From NCBI GenBank assembly GCA_041859375.1, contig JBHEKP010000307.1:1-12253 (forward strand): a stretch of DNA of 12,253 nt, given 5' to 3'. This DNA comes from JBHEKP01 sp041859375. Its GTDB lineage: Bacteria; Hydrogenedentota; Hydrogenedentia; Hydrogenedentales; CAITNO01. Below are positions 1 through 6,453 of the stretch, in pieces; within the stretch, counting starts at the first letter, position 1, and every line of letters begins with the position of its first letter. The translations under genes were made by a program, and so were the position numbers. The notes beneath the pieces were generated by a model. It had not been told where the DNA came from and ran no database searches. It saw only the letters and a program-made list of their open reading frames with translations.

Positions 1-15
1 CCCCCAACGGGGAAC

Positions 16-49
16 AAAAAATCGGACGGACCCCTCCGATCCGTCCGAT
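16..49 (-). terminator. Intrinsic terminator of argS
   Basis: Read on the minus strand, just after the argS stop, there is a perfect 10-bp stem (ATCGGACGGA pairing with TCCGTCCGAT, plus-strand 21-30 and 40-49) with a 9-nt loop. It is followed at once by a run of T residues (plus-strand A residues 16-20). Stem, loop and U-tract are in the order and spacing expected of a Rho-independent terminator. It lies about 30 nt past the argS stop codon, so it should end the argS transcript. Confidence 0.9.
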
Positions 50-79
50 CAACCGTTTTCGCGTTTTCGCCGGGGCGGG

Positions 80-1789
80 TTACATCCGCTCGGGCGCGCT
101 GATGCCGATGAGGTTCAGCGCGTTCTTCAGCGTTTGCAGCGCGGCCCGGCAGATGATCAGGCGCGCCGCCGTGGTCTCCGGGTTCTCCGCCTTGAGCACC
201 GGGCAGTCGTGGTAGAAGGCGGTGAACTGGTGGGCCAGTTCGAGCGCGTAGCCCGCGATGGAGGCCACGCTCCGCTGCTGCACCGACTCGGCGACCATGC
301 CGGGGAACTGGGCCAGCTTCATGAGCAGCGCCCACTCCGCGTCCTCCGCCGCGAGGAAGCCGTCGCCGGGCGCTTCGGGCAGTTCCCCCCCGAATTTGCG
401 GAGAATCGAATTGATGCGGGCGCAGCAGTACTGCACGTAGGGGCCCGTGTCGCCGGAGAAGGAAAGGGCCGTTTCCATGTCGAAGGTGACGTTCTTGCCC
501 GGCTTCACCCGCAGCACGGCGAAGCGGATGGCCGCCACGGCCACCTGTTCCGCGATTACCCGCTGCTCCTCCGGCGTGAGCTCCTTGCACTGCTCCGCCA
601 CGCGCTCCGCCGCCAGCGCCGCCGCCTGGTCCAGAAAGTCCGAGAGCAGCACCACCTTGCCCTGCCGGGTGGACATTTTCCCGTCCTTGAGCAGGATGTA
701 GGAGTAGTAAATCGCCTCCGGCGCGGGATGGCCCGCCGCGCCCAGAATCATCGCCAGCTGCTGCGCGTAGAGTTTGTGGTCCTCGCCCAGCACCATGAGG
801 TTCACATCCGCGCCGCGCTCCAGCTTGTCCAGCGAGTAGGCCAGGTCGCGGTACCCGTACATCGAGCTGCCGTTGGCCCGCATGAGCACAAAATAGCGCC
901 CCTCCTCCTGCGGATGGCCCAGCTTTGACAGGTCCACCACCAGGCGCTGCTCCTCGTCCACAAAGAGGGCGTCCTTCTCCCGCAGGCGCTCCTGAATCGT
1001 CTCCAGGCGCGGATCACGCACATATTTCGACTCCCGGTCGAAAAAGTCGTAGGACGCGCCGAGGCGCTCCAGCACCCCGAGCTGCCCCTTCAGGCACAGA
1101 TCGGTCACCGTTCTGAACTTTTCCTGCGTCTCCGGGTCGCCCTCCTCCATGCTCGCAAGAAGCGCGTAGCCCTCCTCGGCGAATTCCGGGTTGGTTTTCG
1201 CCCGCTCGTTCGCCATCACGTAGGCGTCGAGTATTTGGCTGAATTCCAGGCCCTTGTGCTCCTGCAAAATCAGCACCAGCAGCCCAATCTGGCGGCCCAT
1301 GTCGTTCACATAGTAATGGACCTCCACGTCGAAGCCCTCGAAACGGAACAGGCGGGTGAGGCTGTCGCCAATCATGGCGCAGCGCCCCCGGCCCACATGC
1401 GGGCTGGCGTTGGGGTTGATGCTCGTGTGCTCTATCAGCATTTTGCGGCCCGCGCCGCTCCCGCCCGAACCGTAGGCGTCCCCGGCGGCCAGCACCGACG
1501 CCGCGATTTGCCCGCCCATGCGCGCGCGGTTCAGGTAAAGGTTCAGGTAGGGGCCCGCCGCGGAGGCGCGGCTCACCACGGCGGGGTCGAACTCCGCGGA
1601 GGCGGCCAGCTCCGCCGCAAGTTTCGGCGGGGGGCAGCCGAGTTTTTTGGCCGGAATGAACATCGGGATGGACACGTCGCCCATGTCCAGTTTCGGGGGA
1701 ACCCCAAGGGAAAGATCCCCCCCGGAAAGTTCCGGGCGGGCCTTCAGGATGGCTTCGGTGATGGGGGCAAAAAGATTCACGGCGGACAC
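80..1789 (-). CDS. argS: Arginyl-tRNA synthetase
   Basis: Cytoplasmic class I aminoacyl-tRNA synthetase that charges tRNA-Arg with arginine using ATP. The 569-aa product has the usual family length and layout: an N-terminal tRNA-recognition domain (about 1-90), a Rossmann catalytic core with the HIGH-type motif HVGR at 131-134, the family motif NDMGRQIG at 162-169, the KMSK-type motif KMSTRQG at 371-377, and an all-helical DALR anticodon-binding domain from about 445 to the typical C-terminus IGISAPERM. The start is a GTG at 1789. A second in-frame GTG at 1780 (product three residues shorter) is about as likely, because the purine-rich AGGAAAGGTG at 1796-1787 sits only 3 nt or less from the first GTG but 6 nt from the second. 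It is transcribed divergently from the glycan-export operon and has its own terminator, so it looks like a stand-alone housekeeping gene. Confidence 0.97.
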   Translation of the reverse strand: MSAVNLFAPITEAILKARPELSGGDLSLGVPPKLDMGDVSIPMFIPAKKLGCPPPKLAAELAASAEFDPAVVSRASAAGPYLNLYLNRARMGGQIAASVLAAGDAYGSGGSGAGRKMLIEHTSINPNASPHVGRGRCAMIGDSLTRLFRFEGFDVEVHYYVNDMGRQIGLLVLILQEHKGLEFSQILDAYVMANERAKTNPEFAEEGYALLASMEEGDPETQEKFRTVTDLCLKGQLGVLERLGASYDFFDRESKYVRDPRLETIQERLREKDALFVDEEQRLVVDLSKLGHPQEEGRYFVLMRANGSSMYGYRDLAYSLDKLERGADVNLMVLGEDHKLYAQQLAMILGAAGHPAPEAIYYSYILLKDGKMSTRQGKVVLLSDFLDQAAALAAERVAEQCKELTPEEQRVIAEQVAVAAIRFAVLRVKPGKNVTFDMETALSFSGDTGPYVQYCCARINSILRKFGGELPEAPGDGFLAAEDAEWALLMKLAQFPGMVAESVQQRSVASIAGYALELAHQFTAFYHDCPVLKAENPETTAARLIICRAALQTLKNALNLIGISAPERM

Positions 1790-1890
1790 CTTTCCTGCGC
1801 GGGGCGCGTATTTTCGGACAATCCGGTCCGCCCCGCATGGCGGCGGCGGTGAAATCCGCCCAAGGAATAGGGTGAACCGGGGAAGCGAAG

Positions 1891-1900
1891 ATTATATAAT
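1891..1900. promoter_or_regulatory. Palindromic -10 box shared by divergent promoters
   Basis: The 10-nt self-complementary sequence ATTATATAAT is an AT island in otherwise GC-rich DNA between two divergent genes. It contains a consensus TATAAT on the plus strand (1895-1900) and another on the minus strand (1896-1891). The plus-strand copy lies about 57 nt before the microprotein start and the minus-strand copy about 100 nt before argS. No good -35 element is visible: candidates are GTGAAC at 1872-1877 (plus) and TTTATG at 1920-1915 (minus), each matching TTGACA at about three positions. The promoter role is inferred from position and the consensus match. Confidence 0.6.
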
Positions 1901-1944
1901 AGCCGGAAAGCGGACATAAACCCGCGCCCCCCGGCGCGCCAACC

Positions 1945-1950
1945 AAGGAG
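1945..1950 (+). promoter_or_regulatory. Strong Shine-Dalgarno site of the 59-aa microprotein
   Basis: AAGGAG lies 7 nt before the ATG at 1958. This is the best ribosome-binding site in the operon and the main reason for treating the short frame that follows as a real gene. Confidence 0.75.
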
Positions 1951-1957
1951 GCCGCAC

Positions 1958-2137
1958 ATGGCCCACATCCACACCATCACGCGGAAGCCCGCCCCCGCCC
2001 AGGACACCGGCGGCATCGGCCGCACCACCGCCATCGAGAGCATTATTCTCGTGGTTATTTCCGTGATCTTCCGGGGCTGGGACAACTTCCAGGCGGTTTC
2101 CACCAACCTGAGCAAGTATTTCTCAAAAACCCCCTGA
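1958..2137 (+). CDS. Unrecognised 59-aa microprotein heading the glycan-export operon
   Basis: A short frame of 59 codons with an ATG start, an AAGGAG ribosome-binding site 7 nt upstream and a TGA stop 27 nt before the permease start. I do not recognise the family. The N-terminal third is basic and rich in His, Pro and Ala (starts MAHIHTITRK), followed by a TGGIGRTT stretch. A hydrophobic segment of about 12 residues (IESIILVVISVIF, about 27-39) follows, then a polar tail ending LSKYFSKTP. The hydrophobic stretch is short for a transmembrane helix and could be an amphipathic or membrane-surface helix. It contains no cysteine and no clear signal peptide. As the first gene after the putative promoter it is probably co-transcribed with the ABC transporter. 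It could be an accessory subunit, a regulatory leader peptide or, less likely, a modified-peptide precursor. The gene is likely real; its function is unknown. Confidence 0.7.
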   Translation: MAHIHTITRKPAPAQDTGGIGRTTAIESIILVVISVIFRGWDNFQAVSTNLSKYFSKTP

Positions 2138-2164
2138 CCCCGTCATCCAGGAAAAACCTCCCAA

Positions 2165-3025
2165 ATGAGCGCGATTGTCTACACCAGCCGCCGGCAGCGC
2201 CAGCTTTGGCGCGTGCTTCCGGATCTCATCCGGGGGCGCGAGCTGCTGCTGGACCTCGTGTGGAAGGATTTGCGGGCGCGCTACCGCTACGCGGTCATGG
2301 GGTTCATGTGGGCGGTCATCGAGCCCCTGGCCTTCATGGCCATTCTCGCCTTCGTTTTCTCCTTCGTCATGGTGGACAAGGCGGCGATGGCGGGCGGTTC
2401 CGCCGAGGGGCGGCCCTTTCCCGTGATGATGCTGTGCGGCCTCATCTTCTGGCAGTATTTCACCGCCGCCCTGAACGGGGCCACCCTGTCCGTCGTTGAC
2501 GGGCGCAGCCTGGTCAAGAAGGTCTGCTTCGCCCGCGAGGCGGTGCCCATCGCCGCCTGCTGCGTCCCGCTGGTGAACCTGGCCGTGGGCTTCGTGGTGC
2601 TGCTGGCGCTGCACCTGCTCTTCGGCGGAACGCTCACCGCGGCCGTGCTTTGGATTCCCCTGCTCTTCGGCGTCCAGTTTGCCATGACCGTGGGGCTGGC
2701 CCTGCTTTTCTCCTGCGGCCATGTGCATTTCCGCGACGTGGGCAACACCGTGGCCGTCGCGCTGGTCTTCGGCTTCTACGCCTCCCCGGTCTTTTACCCC
2801 GTCGAACTGGTCAAAAACGCCGCCTCCGTGCCCGGCTGGGTTTCCGCCCTTTACATGGCCAACCCCATGGCGGGGCTCCTTTCCTGCTACCGGCAGGTGC
2901 TCTTCGAGCAGCGCCTTCCCGACTGGGCCCTCCTCTGCTGGCCGGCCTGCTTCGCCGTCCTCGCGCTGGGGCTTGGGCTGGTCGTGTTCCGGCGCGCCGC
3001 GCCCACCATGGCGGACCACCTGTGA
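2165..3025 (+). CDS. ABC-2 type polysaccharide exporter permease (Wzm-like)
   Basis: Inner-membrane permease of a Wzm/Wzt-type exporter that moves lipid-linked glycans such as O-antigen, capsule or teichoic-acid precursors out of the cytoplasm. The 286-aa length is normal for the family. The N-terminus carries the cytoplasmic segment VWKDLRARYRYAVMGFMWA (about 32-50), the usual coupling/amphipathic region before the first membrane span. Several hydrophobic segments follow (about 47-70, 85-110, 130-152, 158-183, 195-215, 257-276). The SPVFYPVELV (207-216) and NPMAGLLSCYRQVLF (233-247) segments are typical of the ABC-2 permease family. An AGGA at 2149-2152 lies 12 nt before the ATG. The stop overlaps the ATPase start as GTGA, implying translational coupling of the two transporter halves. 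Confidence 0.92.
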   Translation: MSAIVYTSRRQRQLWRVLPDLIRGRELLLDLVWKDLRARYRYAVMGFMWAVIEPLAFMAILAFVFSFVMVDKAAMAGGSAEGRPFPVMMLCGLIFWQYFTAALNGATLSVVDGRSLVKKVCFAREAVPIAACCVPLVNLAVGFVVLLALHLLFGGTLTAAVLWIPLLFGVQFAMTVGLALLFSCGHVHFRDVGNTVAVALVFGFYASPVFYPVELVKNAASVPGWVSALYMANPMAGLLSCYRQVLFEQRLPDWALLCWPACFAVLALGLGLVVFRRAAPTMADHL

Positions 3026-5106
3026 GCACGGTCATCCAGGCGGCCAATGTGTGCAAGCAGTTCCCCGCGCGCCGGGGCCCGCGCGACCTGCGCGGGCGCG
3101 GCGGCGTGCGCGACTGGCTCGCGGGGCGCCGCCAGGAAATGTTCACCGCCCTGCGGGACGTCTCCTTCTCCGTGGAACAGGGCGAGTCGCTCGGCATCAT
3201 CGGGCGCAACGGCTCCGGCAAGAGCACCCTCCTGAGCATACTCGCCGGGGTGACCCTGCCCACATCGGGCACGGTGGAGGTGCGCGGGCGGGTGGCGTCG
3301 CTGCTGGAGCTGGGCGCGGGCTTCCATCCCGTGCTCACGGGCCGCGAAAACGTCTTCCTCAACGCGGGCCTCCTCGGCATGCGCCACGCCCAGACCGCCG
3401 CCGTCTTCGACGACATCGTCAATTTTGCGGGCGTCGGCCCCTTCATCGACCAGCCCATCGAGACCTACAGCAGCGGCATGTTCGTGCGCCTGGGCTTCTC
3501 CGTCGCGGTCCACACCAATCCCGACATCTTCCTCGTGGACGAGGTGCTCTCCGTGGGCGACGAGGAATTCCAGCGCAAGTGCCGCCGAAAAATCGGCGAA
3601 CTCCGGGAGCAGGGAAAGACCATCGTGTTCGTCTCCCACGATCTCGGCATCGTGAACACCCTCTGCCAGCGGGTGGTCCTGCTCAGCAACGGCGAAATGG
3701 TGCAGCGCGGCACCGCCCAGAAGACCATCAGCTACTACCTGCGCCAGGTCGGCTCGGACCGGGGCATGCGCGTCATCAGCCGCGGCTCCGACGAGGCCAT
3801 CCTCTGCGACGGCCGCGTGTCCCTCTACCGGAACAGGGAGGAGATATCCGCGCCCAACGGGCTCACCATGGACATCAGCTCCCTGGGCCAGTACCACCAC
3901 TCCACCAGCGCCGAATGGACCGTGGAGTCCGGGGACGATCACGGCTGCGCGGCGCGCGGACGCATGACCCGGCTGCCCCTCAGCCTGCTCTGGGACATGC
4001 GCCTCGACGGGGCGGGGCGCTTCGTCTGGGACATCTCCATGGAGTGCGAGCGCGGGGTGACCCTGAACAACATCGGCGTGCAGCTCCACATCCCCCACGC
4101 CTACAACAGGTGGCTCTACGGCGACTTCGCGGGAACCTTCCCGGACATCCAGCCCTCGGACACCCGGCCCGCCATGATCATCTCGCCGGAGATGAAGTCG
4201 CGCACCGCCGCCGCGCTGGCCCGGGAGGACGCGGGGCTCCCGCCCCTGGTCGTTTCCATGGAGTCCGCGCTGCCCAACTTCACCCTCGCCTGGCACAATT
4301 CGGAATATCTCAGCTTTGACCGGATGTTGTTGTGCTCGGGCGTGTTCCCGGAGCATGAGAACTCCTTCGAACCCGGCGTGCACCCGCTCCTGAGGCTTGT
4401 GCTGGACCCCACCGCCGCCGCCGGGGAGGTGGAGGGCCGGGTCCGCTCCGGGCAGTCCGTCGAGTCCGGGCCCCTGGCGGCCAGGTTCGAGCACGGCTGC
4501 CTGAGGCTGTTCCACGAGGGCCGTGAAGTCACGTCCTATCTGAATGTGTACGCATCCATGCTGATTGAGCATCTTTGGAACGACAGCGGCAGCCTCCAAT
4601 GGGGCGCGCCCCGTGAAACCGAAGGGGGAATCTGCTTCACCGGCGAGTCGCGCAGGTTCCCCTTCCGGCAGCACTGGGAAATCACCGCGCGCCCGGAGGG
4701 CGTCGGCCTCCGCATCTGGCTGGAAAACCGGGAGACGCTCCTGGTGCAGGAATACCACACAAGCGCGGTGCTCCTCCCCGGCTATGAGGCCTGGGAAACG
4801 GACCGGGAAAACGGCTCCTTCCCGCCCTTCGACCCCGGCGCGGACCGGTGGCTCCACGCCAACAGGGGCTACTCCACGGGGCGGCGCGTCCGCGCCTCGG
4901 GCCCGGATCTGCCGGACGTGGCGCTGGCCGCGGACGGGGACTGCCCGCCCGTGCGCATGACCGCCATCAACACAACCATCCATGAAAACGCCCGGGTGCT
5001 CCAGGCGTTGCGCCCGGCGGAAACCGGGCGGATTCATTTCGAGCCGGGACGGCATTTGTACTTTTCCGGTGTTGTCTCCACGGCGTCCCGGGCGCCGAAA
5101 ACATGA
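3022..5106 (+). CDS. Wzt-type ABC transporter ATPase with a duplicated C-terminal domain
   Basis: ATP-hydrolysing partner of the upstream permease. The GTG at 3022 is chosen because it overlaps the permease stop (GTGA) and gives the expected N-terminus; the frame stays open further upstream, inside the permease gene, but that is not the start. The 694-aa product has an ABC domain at about 1-245: Walker A GRNGSGKST (61-69), the Q-loop region ending LTGREN (105-110), signature YSSGM (149-153), Walker B DIFLVDE (168-174) and H-loop histidine (206). The YSSGM signature and the ELGAGFHPVLTGREN stretch are typical of Wzt/TagH-type ATPases. Wzt proteins usually end with a C-terminal glycan-binding domain of about 150-200 aa. 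Here the extension is about 445 aa and shows an internal duplication (about 258-467 and 485-690), probably beta-sandwich domains that recognise the exported glycan. The fold and binding role are inference. Confidence 0.92.
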   Translation: MSTVIQAANVCKQFPARRGPRDLRGRGGVRDWLAGRRQEMFTALRDVSFSVEQGESLGIIGRNGSGKSTLLSILAGVTLPTSGTVEVRGRVASLLELGAGFHPVLTGRENVFLNAGLLGMRHAQTAAVFDDIVNFAGVGPFIDQPIETYSSGMFVRLGFSVAVHTNPDIFLVDEVLSVGDEEFQRKCRRKIGELREQGKTIVFVSHDLGIVNTLCQRVVLLSNGEMVQRGTAQKTISYYLRQVGSDRGMRVISRGSDEAILCDGRVSLYRNREEISAPNGLTMDISSLGQYHHSTSAEWTVESGDDHGCAARGRMTRLPLSLLWDMRLDGAGRFVWDISMECERGVTLNNIGVQLHIPHAYNRWLYGDFAGTFPDIQPSDTRPAMIISPEMKSRTAAALAREDAGLPPLVVSMESALPNFTLAWHNSEYLSFDRMLLCSGVFPEHENSFEPGVHPLLRLVLDPTAAAGEVEGRVRSGQSVESGPLAARFEHGCLRLFHEGREVTSYLNVYASMLIEHLWNDSGSLQWGAPRETEGGICFTGESRRFPFRQHWEITARPEGVGLRIWLENRETLLVQEYHTSAVLLPGYEAWETDRENGSFPPFDPGADRWLHANRGYSTGRRVRASGPDLPDVALAADGDCPPVRMTAINTTIHENARVLQALRPAETGRIHFEPGRHLYFSGVVSTASRAPKT

Positions 5107-5154
5107 CGGCGGCCTCCGGCGCGGGCCGGAAACCGCCCAAAAGGAAGCGAAGAC

Positions 5155-6423
5155 ATGGAACAGGCACAGGTTGAAATCGTCAAGACCAAAAAGCGCGTGC
5201 TTTCAAAGCGCGGCGTGATGTGGCTGGGGCAGACCTGCAACCAGCGCTGCTATTTCTGCTACTTCATAGACCGCATCCTGGACCACAGCCACCCCGAGCA
5301 CGCCTTCATGTCCCTCGAAAAGGCGAAGCAGATCACCAGCACGCTCCGCTACTTCTACGGCAACCGCTCCATTGACATCCAGGGCGGCGAGCCCACCGTG
5401 TTCAAGGAAATCCTCGAGCTCATCCGCCACTGCCGCGACATCGGGCTCATCCCCACCCTCATCACCAACGGCCTCATGCTCCACAAGCCGGGGGTGCTGG
5501 AAAAGTACCGCGAGGCCGGCCTGCGCGACTTCCTCGTGAGCCTCCACGGCATCGAGGACATCCACGACGAGGTCGTCGGCGTCAAGGGGGCCTACAAGAA
5601 AATCACCGCGTCCATAGCGCGCATGAGGGAAATCAACTTCCCCTTCCGCTTCAACTGCACCATGTCAAAGCCCGTCGTGCCCATCATCCCCCAGGTCGCG
5701 GAGAAGGCCATCCAGTACGGCGCGCTCGCCGTCAACTTCATCGCCTTCAACCCCTTCAGCGACCAGCACACCGGGCACAGGCGCGCCGACACGGTGGCCC
5801 GCTACTCCGAAATCAAGCCCCTGCTCGCCAGGGCCATAGACATGCTTGAGGCGGAGGGCATCGAGGTGAACGTGCGCTACCTGCCCATGTGCATGGCGGA
5901 AAAGCGCCACCGCAAGAACTTCTACAACTTCCAGCAGCTCTCCTACGACGTGCACGAGTGGGACTACCAGAGCTGGCTCTGGACCATGATGATGACCCAG
6001 ATGATGAACGAGGGCTGCCCCTCCCCGCCCATGAAGCTCGGCATCGGCGCGCGCAGGGTCTACAAGGCCGACGCCCGCAAGGTGCGCGACCACTACGCGC
6101 AAAACCCGCTGGTGCAGGGCGCCAAGTTCAAGGCCCAGCACATGCTCGCCACCCTGGAGCAGCTCGTGAAAAGCAGGGAGACGGTGTACCGAAACGAGGC
6201 CCGCGTCCGCGCCGCGCTGGACTGCGGCTACAAGTACGGCGGAGCCTGCGCGAAATGCAGCCTCCGCGACATCTGCGACGGGTTCCACGGCGACTACGCG
6301 GACTTCTTCGGCACCGACGAGGCCGTGGCGGTGACCGACGTGCCCCACACCGAGGACCCGCTGGTCTTCATCCGCGAGCAGGAGAAGGTGGTGCTGCCCG
6401 AGGATCGCGGCTGGGCGCTGTGA
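5155..6423 (+). CDS. Radical SAM enzyme with a C-terminal auxiliary cysteine cluster
   Basis: Cytoplasmic radical S-adenosylmethionine enzyme of 422 aa; substrate unknown. The first cluster motif is canonical CxxxCxxC (CNQRCYFC, Cys28, Cys32, Cys35), followed by GGEP-type SAM-binding residues in DIQGGEPT (74-81), ITNG (103-106) and the beta-strand/helix pattern of a partial TIM barrel to about 245. The C-terminal region has Cys357, Cys365, Cys368 and Cys374 (including CAKCSLRDIC), a SPASM-like arrangement that probably holds an auxiliary iron-sulfur cluster. AAGGAAG at 5141-5147 is a well-placed ribosome-binding site 7 nt before the ATG. It sits between the exporter ATPase and a glycosyltransferase fusion, so it may modify a sugar, a lipid-linked glycan or a peptide for export. 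The next gene appears to carry a diverged copy of this domain. Confidence 0.9.
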   Translation: MEQAQVEIVKTKKRVLSKRGVMWLGQTCNQRCYFCYFIDRILDHSHPEHAFMSLEKAKQITSTLRYFYGNRSIDIQGGEPTVFKEILELIRHCRDIGLIPTLITNGLMLHKPGVLEKYREAGLRDFLVSLHGIEDIHDEVVGVKGAYKKITASIARMREINFPFRFNCTMSKPVVPIIPQVAEKAIQYGALAVNFIAFNPFSDQHTGHRRADTVARYSEIKPLLARAIDMLEAEGIEVNVRYLPMCMAEKRHRKNFYNFQQLSYDVHEWDYQSWLWTMMMTQMMNEGCPSPPMKLGIGARRVYKADARKVRDHYAQNPLVQGAKFKAQHMLATLEQLVKSRETVYRNEARVRAALDCGYKYGGACAKCSLRDICDGFHGDYADFFGTDEAVAVTDVPHTEDPLVFIREQEKVVLPEDRGWAL

Positions 6424-6453
6424 CGCAACCGAAACAGGCAGGCAAGGGACGGG

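Noticed and set aside
134..1852. Long plus-strand open frames over argS (for example 134-928 and 1235-1852)
   Set aside because: They mirror the argS codons, have no family features or good start signals, and are typical antisense shadows in GC-rich DNA.
1790..1890. Riboswitch or T-box leader upstream of argS
   Set aside because: The leader is only about 100 nt, and I found no T-box consensus and no convincing terminator/antiterminator pair.
2650..3021. Upstream extension of the ATPase reading frame
   Set aside because: The frame is open but lies within the permease gene and translates to Arg/Pro-rich sequence. The GTG at 3022 gives the normal ABC N-terminus.
2887..5055. A 722-codon open frame on the minus strand opposite the exporter ATPase
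   Set aside because: It is antisense to a gene with all ABC motifs intact. Its translation is rich in Gly, Ala, Arg and His without recognisable domains, as expected from the third-position GC bias of the real gene.
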